This document shows, piece after piece, positions 48,187 to 62,105 of a DNA stretch of 64,000 nt (within the stretch, counting starts at the first letter, position 1; every line of letters starts with the position of its first letter). A program made the position numbers and the translations under genes. Below the pieces are notes generated by a model that was not told the DNA's origin, made no database searches, and was given only the letters and a program-made list of their open reading frames with translations. The stretch comes from Pontederia crassipes (lineage: Eukaryota; Streptophyta; Magnoliopsida; Commelinales; Pontederiaceae), in the NCBI GenBank assembly GCA_030549335.1, contig JAUKPH010000027.1:2170001-2234000 (forward strand), read 5' to 3'.

Positions 48187-51100
48187 GAATGAGAAAGAGG
48201 AAGATGAAGAACATATTAAATATAAATCAATTCTTTATGTGATGATTTTGTGGAAATTATTATGTTTTTTTTTGGGTGACTTGAGACGTTAGAACTGATG
48301 ATATGATGCCCAATCATGCTTGCAAAAGTCGGCCAGATATGATAAAATGAAAATAACCATACACGGTTTTAGAGCCCCAAGACCCCAGTCCGAGTTCTCT
48401 GTAATCTGTCCTGGGTCTACCGCAATCCAAATTGAGTTCTATACATCTCGGTTGGGTCCTCCATGGCCGGATTGCACCTGCTATGCGACATGATGAATCT
48501 AGCTTAATTTGATAATGACCCAAATTGAATTATGTGACTAAGAATCCCATGTCAAGTGTCTCGTGCTCGATCGATATGGGAAGAAATCCAGCCTAGGTAT
48601 ACACCCAATCCCGCCCAGTTTCGCTACAATTTTTATGAAGAAAAGGATTTACGGATGGGACTGTGTCTTCTTCACACTCAACCCTAGGTTCCACTAGGAA
48701 GAAGATGATTTATCCCTATTGTAACCCATTTTTTATATACATAAACTTGATCTATTTTATGATGATGATTTCCTTGATTATTTGTCTTTGATTGTTCTTC
48801 TTCATCATATCTTACTAACTATCGATTTAAAGTCCTCTATGATTATAATGATGTTGTCCAATAATGATCTTTGATGATTTATGATCCTATGATTTAAAGA
48901 CTCTTCTTATGATGATTCAATCTTGATTCTTTTATGTCTATGATTACACCGATCATATCTTACTAATCCTTAATTTAAAATCTATCATAATTTTAAAGAT
49001 GATGTGTGATAATGATCTTTGATGACTTATGATCCTATGATATTCCTCTTATCATGATTTATGATATTATAAAAGAGACTAATAAAAGTTTACAAGATAA
49101 AAAAATGAAAACGTTAAATAAAGAGCTCTTATGATGATGGGATTAACAATTGGGAGTGACTTTATTCCTCCCCAATATGAGTTGAAAGATACCCCTTATT
49201 TTATTGTAGTTGAAACATACTACACCACAACTTGAAAGATACTTATATTAAAAGATAGTCTATGGTTGAAACATACCCACAATAAATAAAAGTTGAAATA
49301 ATAAGATGACGATAAAGATAAAACATATTAAATATAAATATTCCATCATGATGATGATGATTGGCTCAAGCCATTTGTATGATGATTTTTTATATGATCT
49401 ATTTTGATCCTTTGTTAATATGCTTCCATAAGATGTTTCACTACCTCATTATTCATATTTACTCCTATAAATATTTTTATTATTCTTCCTATGATGATGA
49501 CCTCATGATAATGATAATCGTCATTCATCATTTTATTATGATTTACTATAATGTATCATGATCCTTATATATATATATATATATAATCTCAAGAAGATTT
49601 AACATTCCGTTATAAATATCTCAGGATTAGTTTCTTTACTCATAATATGATGATGATGCTCTCATGATTTATCTCTTCTTGCCAATTATCATAGTCTTCA
49701 TGGTATCTTTATTTTTATGTTACATACTGAGTTTCAAAATTCATAAGAAACTTTTATTTTTCCTGCATATTCAAATGTGCAAGCCTAATGACGAAGGTGC
49801 TCAATGGTGATCGATCGAGCTTACATATATGTCCTGAGTAATTTATTTTTATGTTTTAGTTTATATTTCTTATTATTAAATTATGTATTAGATGAACAAC
49901 TCAGAACTTACATGACGATTCATTTATTAGTCTTCTATACTTTATGATGATTTCATTCCTTTACTAGCCTTTAAAGATATATTTTTTTTGCATATGATTC
50001 TATTCTTAGCTGATTACTCAAAGTTTTTATTTTGATCAATATGATGTCCAATATGTATGGCCCATAGCGTCTCACGAAGCATATTCTATCACATGACGCA
50101 ATGGGTTTTGGGTGTGTTTCATTCTCAAATTTCCATTTTCTCCTATAGCGCCCCCATTTGTCTATATTTCTTCTCCTTTCCTTTTCACAAATATTTTCAT
50201 AATTAAAAGTTAATATTCATAACACAAATATCTCAAACCATTCATATTTTTAAATTAATCTTAACTTTTTTTATATTTAGTTATCAAAGTAAATATATTA
50301 GTTATATTTAGTATTTTATATTTAGTTATCAAAGTAAATATATTAATATTAAGTTAAATTTAACAACTAATTTTTAAAATATTGTTATATTAACTTAGCA
50401 ATATGAAAATTATATTGAAAAAGTTGATCTTCTAGAAAGTGATTTTGTAAGAATAACTTATAGAATGGTTTAATTTAAAACTTGTGTCAGAAAATATCAA
50501 TAATATTTTTGGGGCCAAAAATGTATAATGCTCCTAAATATCTATTTGCTTCAAATCGATTAGACACTATCGTCAACATTACCAACATATGGATTACTTT
50601 AACTATGATAAAAATTATAAATAAAAGAAATTGATTTCAGTAAGTGGGGAAGCATATTGTTGGTATTTAACATTTTTGCCTTAAATCAATTATATTTTGA
50701 TGAATTAAAATTGAAAGGGTGTTTACTATTATAAATTTGATGCACCGAAAAAGTTTAATTCGGAATGGATAGTTTTATGTACTTAACTTTGATCAATTTT
50801 TGTCAATTATTTTCATTGAATTGAGAGATGAATATAAAAGTATAGATAATTATCTTATCTTTTCAAAGAATCAAGAATAGTCTCATTTGAATAACTAGAC
50901 AAAAAGTTGTCTTTTTACGCTTGATTTACAAAATTAATTTTGTAGGCTAAATACTAATTCACCCTCCCTCTTAATGTCATAAGAATTATGATTCAACAAT
51001 TGATATCATCATTATTTTACTCCCATTTTAAATATTTAACTATCTTTAAAGTATAATACCGGTTTTCAAAAAAGGTTATTTCATTTTCGACTCATTGAGC

Positions 51101-51590
51101 TTCAAAGATCCACTCTTTTATTGAAAAATTAGAACAAAACTACATTTATGTCCTATTAATTTTGATATGCCAAAAATAGTTTAAAGTAATTTTGAAAAGT
51201 AATCAAATAGAGTTATAAATGGTGTACCCATTGATGTTTCTTTTTGTCTACAACAATTATTTTCAAATTCCACTTAACAAACTCGATTATTAAGTATGAA
51301 ATATATTCCATTGTACTTTAGATGTAGAAAGTTTAAATATCATTTTTAAATATTCTACTTTTTTTATGAGATTTGAATAAAGCATCTATCTAGATATACG
51401 AAAGCAATAAAAATGAGGGAAATGCCATATCGGATGAATGTAAAGAAAAGAGCATTGGTTCTACATCCACAACATCCAACAAATAATTTGAATTATGCTT
51501 AATAATAAAAAGTGAGGATGACAAAGTAACATCAAACTCCATTTTTTGTTCTACTTCTATCAACAACCTTTCACCTTAATGAAAATGCAA
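48187..51590. other. AT-rich intergenic DNA with TGATGAT-rich and short direct repeats
   Basis: No gene. 48750-49700 is dominated by ATGATGAT-type words. CATATCTTACTAA...AATGATCTTTGATGA...TTATGATCCTATGAT occurs twice (48807 and 48952). TATTTAGTTATCAAAGTAAA occurs at 50274 and 50321. Confidence 0.6.
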
Positions 51591-53395
51591 GTGCTAGTGT
51601 ACAATTACCGAAACCAATCAATTCATGGGGAATGAGAGTATCTCATGGAGATATTTGATAAAGAAATTTTGTCCTCTAACATTTATTGAGGAAGGATAAC
51701 ATTATGAAAGCACACAAAAAGGAGAAATGGCTCTATCAAAATACTTCACCTCATTCAACTAGTTTGAATGATTAGATTAGATAGTAAGAATGGAAGGAAT
51801 GCAAAGATTGTTAATGGACTACAGATAGATATTAGGACTAATGCTAAGAATTATGATCCGAAAACCCTAATAGAGGTGCTTGAGTTTGCAATGTACTTGG
51901 AATATACTCTTAAAAAGGAAGAAAAACTGAAAAGTAAAAATTTAAAAAGGAGACACGATGGATAACAAATTATGCGCCACACGTGGAAGAGAAGGACACT
52001 TCCATTGTGAATGTTGGAAAAGAGAAAATGACTTGGGAAAAAGAAGAACAAGAGTAAGGAATAGAGCAATAAGATAAGGTACCAGTATTTTAATAAGGTA
52101 AGTTGATTTTTGTTCTACTCTATGTAATTAATTAATTTTGAATTCAGTATTATTATGTTGACAAATTATCATGATAAGTATATTTGAAATGATTGAACAA
52201 TTATTTATACATTTTAAAAGCATATGTTATATGTTATGCATTGATGTCATGAAATATGATCTTAATTCATTTGAATAAATGACTGACATGTCATCTTATG
52301 ATATATGAGATACAATTAGTTTTTTTTAATTACATGAGGAAGCTCAAGGCCTAGTACAAGGAAAGATAAATAACTTGAAAATAAATGGGGCACATAACTC
52401 CCACATGTCATCTTATGATTTGATAACTGTGTCACGCACTCGTTCCCGAGATACAATTATTATAATGAACAATTCTTATGATGCGAGCTACCTGTAGAAT
52501 ATAATCCATCAATCTATTTTTAAGAAATGAGTTGAGATAGAATGGAAGTAAATGTCACGTGGAACTGTGTTATATTGTGGGAAGTCATGATGGGAGCCAC
52601 TACAAAATTCATAGGGGATATCTGTAGAATTCCTATTATATTTTTTATTAATCATTGTCCAACAAAGACGATAAAATGGGTGCTACGTTGTGAGAATCAT
52701 GATAGGAACCACCTATAGAATCTTTTTATTTATTATACAATATGACTAATTGTCGATGCGTCTATTCACATGAAAGTATTGTATATGCATACATATATTT
52801 AATATGTATTAAATGATATCAATTGTACTTTGAATGCGATTCTATATATTATAGTATTGTATGTGTATAACTATATGAATGGTTTCTTCATATTATGAAT
52901 GTCACATGCCTCTTAATGCTTCCTTAAATTAATTACGGTAACACATAAGTTATAAGTTATCAACTCACTAAACTATTTTTGTTCACTATATTATTTCTAT
53001 AATTTTTCATATCAATATAACTATTGGGATCATGAGAATTAATAATCTTAGCAAGGTTTATATCTTATGGTATTAAGGTATCGAGTGAATTTGTGTCTAT
53101 CGTGTTCTTTTTTTTTAATAGGGTGTTGAGAAAGTCAGTTATGTGTATTGTATATATATAATTTTGTGTCTTGTAAGAAGACAAAATTACCTTGCAGGAT
53201 GTAAAAGTTAAGGAATATTTTACCTACACTGAATTATCAATATAAGTTATGTGATTTGTTCATCAATATTGTCATTCCTTATGTTATCCAAAAGAAAAAA
53301 ATGTTTGCACATTTTTTGCAAATTCATTTGATCGACTATGGAACATCACATCATTCAGATTGAACCAAGGTTTAAATTTGGGACATGAGATATAG
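51591..53395 (+). mobile_element. Ty3-type gag remnant joined to LTR-like DNA
   Basis: 51650-51965 contains decayed gag. A 65-codon open part holds IVNGLQIDIRTNAK, YDPKTLIEVLEFA and LKKEEKLK, typical of the Ty3 gag capsid end. At 51970-52020 there is a zinc-knuckle-like LCATRGREGHFHCEC. Stops precede the open part. From about 52080 the DNA resembles the right half of the solo LTR at 8690-9983. Shared landmarks are GGTAAGTTG, CTACTCTATGT, GCTACGTTGTGAG with GCCAC motifs, and a final TTTAAATTTGGGACATGA versus TTTAAAGCAGGGTCGTGACA. An internally deleted element of the same broad family is likely. Confidence 0.6.
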
Positions 53396-54470
53396 TCAAT
53401 AAGAACGATGATCAATAATCAATATTTAATATGTCAATATGATAACAACAATGTCTAATAATTGTTTAATTTAACAATGGTAACAATTGACAATAATCAA
53501 TATTGATATAACCAACGCGATCACTTTAGTTCAATAATCAATCTCAATGGATAAATGTGATAACTTTATGTCAACAAATAATTCGATATTTTACTTCACT
53601 CTGACAATGCGATAATTTATAACACTATTCCTTACCTTGCTTTCAATTTTATTAGGATTCAATGCATTGTCCAATGTATTTTAAATGAAATATCTTGATT
53701 GAGAGTAGCTAATTCCGACAATCTTAATATTTTTTGTACTAAAAAGATCTTCTTTCTCTATTTAAGGATATGGAGAGGTATTTTCATATCCAATGATCAA
53801 TGATATATCAATCTATGAAAAGTGTCATATGTTAGAAAAAAATTGAATGTCTTTCAACTCATAAGGTGTATTTCAACCAATCACAATTAAGAAGTAATGA
53901 AACTTGGTACTATTTGAGATATGTGACTTTCAAATTTTTTATCTGATTAATATATTTAACCATCTTCAAGATTATATTAATATATACAAAATAGGAAGCA
54001 CAAATATATCAATAACCATCAATATGATAAGCAGTTACATGAGAACATTCCAAACTCGGATCGAGTAAAGGGAAAGTCATAGTTGGATTACCAAAGGACC
54101 CGGATAAGTTGTGACCGAGCACATGGCGTGACAACATGTGATAAAATTGTTATGAATTATGTCTGAATCAAATGTGGAAGTTGCAACTACTTAGATGTGT
54201 CATGCATGCGCAAGTCTCGACAAAGCAGGGTGCGTACAATGGGTACTTGTCATGACCACCAGAGCTTGGTGCAACTGGCAAATCTTTCGCAAATATACAA
54301 AATATTGCAATATATAAAATATCAGATTTCCTCTTGTCATAATAGTTGCCTATTTTCAAACTTTATTCATGGACATCATGTTCATTAGCAAAAATTCAAA
54401 GTATCTTATGTTTATCATTTATCGCCTTAGTGTAGAGTTTATGGGTTTGCAGAATGATGCTTAGTGAAAT
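53396..54470. other. AT-rich DNA, nothing recognised
   Basis: CAATAATCAATAT-type words recur at 53410-53540 but no gene or element boundary is evident. Confidence 0.6.
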
Positions 54471-57428
54471 TATAAATATTTTGACAATTAGTCCTTGTTC
54501 AATTATTTTTTATATAGACGTGCATGTCATTTTCATAACAATTATATTCCTATTGAATATTCAAGTGTCGGGTGAGCTTAAAATAAATAAATCAAATAAA
54601 AAAGGGTTAGTTGAACCCCAAAAAGTAATAAAAAGGTATAAAGGTGTTATCCGGAACCTGAGTATGTTCGGGTGATTAGATCCATAGGGATTCTTGCCTG
54701 GAGACCTAAGAGCGACTACTCATCCGTCGATCGAAAGCCTATTACATGGACCACCTTACACAATAGGAAGAAGCACAAAAGTACCAAATTAGTGAAAAGG
54801 GAAAAATAAGAGAAGTACAAATGTGTTATCCGGAACCTTAGTGAGTCCGGGTGATTAGACCCATAGGGAATTTTTACCTGACGACCTAAGGGCATGCTGT
54901 CCTGGAATCTGTCGATCGAAAGTTCGTTACATGGACCACTTTGTGTAATATGGAGAAGCATGAAATCACAAACGCATGGAAAAGAAAAAGGAAAGAAAAA
55001 TAAAAGCTCATCCCACACTTGTCTATTCAGCATTGATATTTTTATCAACAAGGCTTATTTTTTTATTACTTGAAATTGAACCTGGAGGAGTTTAAAAATG
55101 TCGTATATTCAGAATTTTCACGAAGCTATGATGTTTTGAAATGTGGTGAGACACTTTCGTGATTGATTCATAAAAAAGGTGCTAAGAAAATAGCTAAGAG
55201 GCATGGTGGAAACAATGATTAGATGATCATTGCATGAGTTTTGTATTGAACATTGCTTGAGGACAAACAAATATCTAAGCTTGGGGGAATTTGATGCATG
55301 CATTTTACAACATATAATTAGACTTGCATTTAGACTTATTTTGTGTAATTTTCTCATAGCATGCATCTGTTTTTACTTTTATTTCTTGAAATTCTTTGAA
55401 GTAGCCATCTATCTCTAAATTGGTGTATTTTGCAGGAATTATTAATGAAAGTGGCGGAGGAATGGAATAAAAGAAGAATAACGTAAAATGGACTCTAATT
55501 AGCTTCTGAAATTCAAAAGAACATTCTTCACACACCGTGATATAGTTCTCATGACCGTGAATGGTTTATATCACGCCCCGTCATTTGACATTCACAACTC
55601 TTACAAAATTGGTTACATATAAAAATAGATTTCACGAGTTGTGACCAGCTAGTCACGGGCTGTGATATACAGTCTCATGCCTGAACGCCCATCGTCATGG
55701 CTCTGCCAGAAGCTCTCAAACGAAGAAATCATGATTTTATGGGCCATTACAGTCTTATCATGGCCGTGAAGACCAACTTTCACGCCAACCAGTGCGTTTC
55801 ATGACATATTTCTCTCGGCCTTTATAATGAATTTTCATGGATTGCACATTCTCACGACTCCTACAATGAATCAGATATGAAAGAATTATCACGGGCCATG
55901 AACCAAGACTAACGAACCGTTACAGCTAAAGGTTACGATAGTACCAGCCATTACATAGTTTTCACAGACATCACAGAAGGTTTGAAATCAACGATCATCA
56001 AATAACAAGCCGTGATCGATGCTTAACGGGTCGACCAAAATGCTCCAGATCAATACAGTAATCTTCATAGGTCATTAGTGCTTTGTCACCGACCGTGAAA
56101 ACTCATAGAGTCACATGGTCGACGAGAAATTGCTCGAATCACGACCGTGAAACCCTTCTCACGCCCCATGAAGGCACTAGAAAAACTCCAATTTCAACTC
56201 TGATTGAGCCGTTAAATCAACTACATGGGCATGACAGACACAGAGTTTGACTCAATTTATTTTTAGAAGAATTCTCAATGCACAAGGACTCCAACTCTTA
56301 CCATATATTCTAGAGATTAATTGGGAACAAACTAGACCAAAAATTTTGGAGTTTTACAACGAAAAACTTTCAAAATCAATAGGACTCTGAATTTATTTTA
56401 TTTCACATGGAAAATATTTTCGCTTATTCTCAAACCTCATGGAAACTTGAGTCTCTATAAAAAAGGACGTCTCGCAATAAAAAATGATCATGCTAGGGCC
56501 TGCAACCTATTCCTTGAAGCCAAAAATGCGAGAAGACTCAAAAGGATCGCTGAGAAGATTTTTGCTAGATCGAATCTAGATGAGAATCAAGCAACAGTTC
56601 ATCGGTGATTCCCAAAGAGTATTATATGTTCTATCTAATGTTGGGATAATGTTAGAAATTTATTTATTGCCTTCAACTTTTCTGTAGTTTAGATGTCTTA
56701 GTTATCTTTCTAGTTATATGATTTGTAATAGTTCTATTGTTAAAGGCAAATTCTTAGACCTTCACTTTTTTATTATTGAAGTTTAGTTGCTTTTGATTAT
56801 ACATGTTGTTATTAATGATTTTCATAAATTAATTGTCTTCATTAGTTGGCTATTATCCTTGTGGGAGTAGTTGATTATGTTTGAATGATGTTTGTGAAAT
56901 TGATTTAAGATTATTATGTCGAAGCATTGCATAACACAACTCATAGGATCCTAGATGGGATGTGTGTTGTGTGGTTTATTAAACGTTACCATTGTTAGAA
57001 TCTATATCTTAATGCATCTCAATCTCTATTTAATTTGGTTACGATCTTAGATGGAGTATTTTTTGTTAAACTTGAGATTAGGATAGTTTTATTTATCTTG
57101 GTACGAGGTCAAAACTTTTAGTAGATTCTAATCCGTCAATTGAAACAAAATTAATATTTTCAGGTGTTACCAGTTCGTCTATGTTGTAATTTATCATCCT
57201 AAGGACTTATGCATCGGTAGTTTAATTTAGTTAGTTTTCTTTATCTTTCTGTAATTTTATTTTCTGCCACTCCTTTTTACCCAAAACCCTATGTCGTCTC
57301 TTATTAGACTCTGAGATTTGATAGATAAGTAAAGTAGCTCCTCATGGGATTGACAACCTATAGTTTTCACTTTATTACTTGAGCGAGTAGTGCACCTGCT
57401 AGATTTACTGTTATCAATTTTCGCATCA
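54471..57428 (+). mobile_element. 3' part of an Athila/Tat-like Ty3 retrotransposon
   Basis: The 3' untranslated part holds two tandem units of about 195 bp (near 54640 and 54832: GGTGTTATCCGGAACCT, TCGGGTGATTAGA, GTCGATCGAAAG). It then reaches GAGGACAAACAAATATCTAAGC with the polypurine tract TTGGGGGAA (55281-55289). An LTR of 2,137 bp follows (55292-57428), starting TGATGCATGC and ending TTCGCATCA, with inverted TGATG...CATCA ends. The GAGGACAA...TTGGGGGA-TTTGATG layout is characteristic of plant Athila/Tat elements. Coding parts and the 5' LTR are absent. Confidence 0.75.
55292..57428 (+). repeat. 3' LTR of the Athila/Tat-like element
   Basis: About 55540-56170 is studded with imperfect CACG...CCGTGA palindromic words (TCACGGGCTGTGA, CATGACCGTGAA, TCATGGCCGTGAA, CACGACCGTGAAA). 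The right half is A/T-rich and ends TTTTCGCATCA. Confidence 0.75.
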
Positions 57429-57606
57429 TCATCCCATGAAGATAAGTTTAAATACTAGAATTATGTGTTCCATAAGTTTAAGTAGTAGAATTATATGATT
57501 TTATATGTTATCTAAGAGATTATGTAAAAGTATGAAAGAAAGTAGAAATAAATAAAAGCAACATAAAGAAAAGATATGACAACTAAATTCATAAGATTTC
57601 AAATCT

Positions 57607-58141
57607 ACCTAGTATAGAAGTGAGCACGGGTCGGGATAGCCCGATCTCCTCGACCCACACCGACCCGAATTTCTCATTTTTTTTCTAAATTGATGGGTAA
57701 TCGGGTCAAGACCGGGTCTCCCTAGGTTTGAGTTATAAAAATTCGAACCACATCTTGACCAATAAAATATGTTATATTAATATTTAATTATTTTAAATAT
57801 TATATTTATATTTATTTTAATTAATTTTATATTTTATTATATATATCTAAATACATTATATTACATTATTATATATATAATTTAATTGATAATTATCATA
57901 TTTATGAGATAACATTAAATTTATTTATTATCCTATTTCTAATTTTTTATATTGTCAAATTTGGACAACCAATAATTTTCTAGTTTTTGTGCCGGTTTGA
58001 TGGGGACGCCCTAGTCCTAGTCCCAGTAGGGATCGGGGCTAAGACTGAGCTCCTATTTCAAAAATCCGAGGCAATTTGACTCAAAACTGAGACAGTCGGG
58101 ACCTAGTTCCAAACTCAAATTTGCTTACCCCTAACCTAGTA
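57607..58141. mobile_element. hAT-type MITE, 519 bp, with 8-bp target duplication
   Basis: The element is 57615-58133. The perfect 8-bp direct repeat ACCTAGTA flanks it (57607-57614 and 58134-58141). The ends are TAGAAGTGAGCA and, inverted, TAGGGGTAAGCA. Sub-terminal GGGTCGGG and CCCGACTG-type GC-rich motifs surround an A/T core. There is no coding capacity. Confidence 0.85.
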
Positions 58142-61100
58142 TTATGATCATAGAAATTTCATAATATGTTAATCATGAATGTTATAAATAAAAATTTCAT
58201 AATATTTTAATCATGAATGTTATAATGGATCTTGTCACAATCAATTTAGGGAAACAATATAGATTAATTTGTTATAAATAAGGCAAATGAGGATCATACA
58301 TAAGATCAGATCGAGTATCCTAAGATGATAATTATATATTAAATTACTCAGATTATAAATAATGTTAACTTAACTATCCTATTAAGACTTCCTACAAAAG
58401 TATATATATTATTTATGTAATAATAATTTAATATCAATTGACAAAAATGGTAATAATATGATTATTATGTAGTACCTTTATATAAATAATTTTGAATATA
58501 CATTAATATTAAATTTATTTGTGAAGAAAAAGATTTTAAAATTTTAATTATAACCAAACAATTTTCTTTTAATTTTATTTATCCAAGAATCATGTTACAC
58601 TTGGTGAGAATTTAAATTAATAAAAATTGAAAAAATATTGGTAGGACCGATCCTAAAAAAATAATTTTAAATTTAAGATTGTGAACATAGATCTCAATTA
58701 GGATCATTATCAAGGCCACGATCTAGGTATAAAGTTCATGTACATTGGCTCTGCAAACTTTAGTACCTTTTGCCGATCAATTCCCTTGTTGTTGCTAGTT
58801 GTGCCTCAATACTGTAAGGATAAAATGAGATAGAGAGTGACCCGCCGAGAGAAAGAGAGAGAGGGAGAGAGAAAAACTGTGTGGAGAAAAAAGTTAATAT
58901 TTGGTGCAATTCGTAAGGATTGAGATTGATATAAATCGAGGTCTAATATAATTACTAACTCCTATTCTAACTCTAACAAAAAAAATCTAACTTTAATTCT
59001 TATTCCTCACCTAACTTTAAACATGCAACCCTCATCAACTCCTTATAAGAAATATGTTCTTGCACTCCTCAATCTGAGAGTCAGATACACATTACACATT
59101 GAGGAGGGAAGAGAGGGATTGGATGCATTTTTATATACCTCTTATGATTCTCTTCTACTTCCTTTCCTTCTTATGTGTCATCATCCTCCTTGTTTTCCTC
59201 TTCTTTCCTCTTCCTCAGTGAGATTCCAATAAAGCTTCAAGTAGCCATTGATGTGGAGAAACTTTATGTATATTTCACTCTTATTCGACATGCATTCGAC
59301 CTATAAATTGTTTAACCTTCAATGTCTGATTTATCTTCAAATGCAAAAATTTATAATTCTCCACATCAGGTTTATTGTTAAAAGCTTAATTTGTATATTC
59401 CTTGGCGCCCTGTCTTTCTACAGAAGCTTCAAACCTACTACAATAAAAGTCATCATTTTGTAGCAGCTGAGGGTACTTGTGTGATTTCTACCCCCAGCTG
59501 ACCCCTTAAGCGATTTTGAAGTAAAGAAGTAAACATCGAGCTATTGCCAGGGACCAACCGACCATAACTTCACTTGTGGCATCTTCTTGTGGACATCCTG
59601 CACTGAAGGACAAAGAAAAAGAAAAAAAGCAAAGGGTGTCCGACAAGAAAAGAGAAGGGGATAAAAAAGGGTAGAAGGGCAAGGAAGAACGGGTTCGAAC
59701 ACCATCATCTCCAACTAAGGAAGCAGAGGCGAAATCAATGGCAATGTTCATATATAATTTGGAGTGTTGTGTCACTCGTGCAAACATTGTGTAACTAACC
59801 AATTAGCTAAGGCTGAGGGATGTCGAATTTTGGGATGTTGTGTTCTTCGTATGATTTCTAATTTTATTGGTTTTTGTTTTTTGTTCTATGATACATTGTT
59901 CATTTCCTATAAAGGAATTATTGCAGTGTGTTTTACGATTCAGTTGAGGAAACTGTTCCATTGCAACCCGAGAGAGAGCTCTAATCCTCTGCTAAGTTAA
60001 TGCTGAGAGTAACGAGCTAAGCAGAGTTATCATCTTGCAATCGAATGAATTTCTTGATTGTGATGATTTTGTTTCTACGTCAATAGCAAGTAAATTTCCT
60101 GATCAGGCATAATGCACTTTCATTTGATCTCCATCCAAGAGGGAATTTATTCACTTGTGTCTTGTATGCACGACGAGAGGTTATTTTGTATGCATGACAA
60201 GAGGTGGGACAATGATTTAATCATTTGTTAAGGATCATGAACTACATATTTTGAAGTCGAACTTGATTCGATCATTGAGTTCACTATGTTATACATTTTT
60301 TTCATTCATCTACTTCAACCTTATTGAATCGACAACATCTCATCCGACAGGGAATCTTAGACCTCCTACTTTTGCGGATGAACCGTGAGTTTTTTAGAAC
60401 CATTTGAAAGAGAGGAGTTATGTTCTGAGAAGTCATCGAGGGTCAATTCTTCATCAAAATCCAAAGCTATCCGTCTGAGCTTAGTGAACCTTGTCATTAT
60501 CCGGCACAAGGGGAACTCACCCAAGAAGGGGTTTATCGTCTTGAATAAGAATCCGACAGAGGCCGAGAGGTTGGTCGAGCATCCTACTTCTGTCATGAGA
60601 TAATCTTGAGTGGGATGCACAAGTTATTAGTATAATATTATGCTCTGCAATTACTAGAGTGATATGCTTAGCTCTTGCCTTCTCTACCAATGCGTGTGAG
60701 TTCCAATTTCATCACATGGGAGAATGTTGTTGAGACTTGTGAGCATGTTCCTTGTGAAAATGAGTATACACACACACTGGAATGTTTGTTGTCGCTGCAT
60801 TTATATTTTAATATATGAACACTAATCCCAAGTGAATACATCCTCTGTAAGTCCTTAGTATCAAATCATATTGCTAGTCAAATTTTTCGTTCTCATTTCT
60901 CATTCTATGATCTTTTCACCCAAAAATAAAGTCATAAAAAATAGTGTAGTTGTTTGTTTTTATGAACTTTAGTTCATCTACTTCGCAACAATCCTTTTCC
61001 TATTTTTGACAAATAGGATTTTTCGACTAGGGTTTGCAATGAGTTCCCTTGGGATGAACCTCAAGCACTACATCGACTACCGTATACTTGGGGTTCTTGT

Positions 61101-61489
61101 CATGATTGTGTATAGGAATTATAAACTTTAAAACTTATTCAAAGTTTTCTTGTGAAGTAAAAGTATTTGTTTGTGTGAGGGTATTCAAATGCCTAGGGAT
61201 AATTACACCGACCTGTCATCTTTTCACATAAGGCGCGACATTTTTTATGGTTCTAAACCCTTCACATCATTATTCGAGTCAGCCACCACATTGAAAAAGA
61301 GTATAAAAAATTATATGGGCTCTTATATTAGGGTAAACCTAGGGGTTTGAGTAGATGGCTTTAATAACCTTATTAAAAATTTGGGGTAGCACATTTTTTT
61401 TTTTATATAATTAGAGTTGTAGGGTATAAACTCTTAAGTCTACTAAGAACTTGATCATGTAAACCAATCCAACCAAAATCGAGACATGT
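58142..61489. other. Intergenic DNA, no supported gene
   Basis: A GAGAGAGA tract lies at 58848-58870. 59480-59720 and 60340-60610 are less AT-rich and have 70-98 codon open frames on both strands. They lack recognisable domains or splice partners, so I do not call them genes. Confidence 0.55.
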
Positions 61490-62105
61490 ACACAAGGTGG
61501 TTGGATGCAAATTTAATTTTTTCAAACTCAATCAACCTATCACTGATTATTCGATAATTTTTCTTGTAATCAAACTGATTTGACATAATTGAAGAACAAT
61601 GATGAAAATGTCAAGATATATCAATACTTTTTTTTCCTATAAGCACTAATTATAATAATTTTCATGCCTTTCTTCTCATTAAATTATATTATACACAATA
61701 ATAGATATTTTATTACTCGTCATAAAGCAAAAGAAAAAAATTGATGATTCAAAATATTAAGTCTATATATATTATGTCACTTTGTTAATTTTGTACACCA
61801 CTTGGTTGGATCCGGACCTAATTTTTTAAACTCAATTAACCTAATTTGACATGATGATTTGATAATTTTTTTTTTGAAATCAAAGTGATTTGATATAATT
61901 GAACAACAAGGTTGATATGTCAATATATATCATTTTTTCCCAATATAAACATTAGTTATAATAATTTTCATGCCTTTCTTCTCATTAAATTACATTCTAC
62001 ATCAATAATATTTTTTTTATTAGTCATCATCAAACACATGAAAGAAATTATATTGATGGTTCAAAATATTAATTCTATATTCTTTCATTTTGTCCATTTT
62101 TTAAT
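61490..62105 (+). repeat. Two tandem copies of about 304 bp
   Basis: GGTTGGATGCAAATTTAATT near 61499 matches GGTTGGATCCGGACCTAATT near 61803. The similarity continues through ATAATTTTCATGCCTTTCTT and CTCATTAAATTA, then GGTTCAAAATATTAA, to the end of each copy. Confidence 0.85.

Noticed and set aside
52590-52605. CACTACAAAATTC as a CACTA end
   Set aside because: It falls in the middle of the LTR-like segment at the position of GCCACCTCTAGAATTC in the solo LTR, so it is a chance variant.
59506-59802. 98-codon minus-strand open frame with a hydrophobic middle
   Set aside because: No recognisable domain, no splice partners, and the surroundings look intergenic; considered but not supported as a gene.
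60366-60620. Paired 72- and 84-codon frames on opposite strands
   Set aside because: Slightly higher G+C gives frames on both strands; I recognised no family in either.
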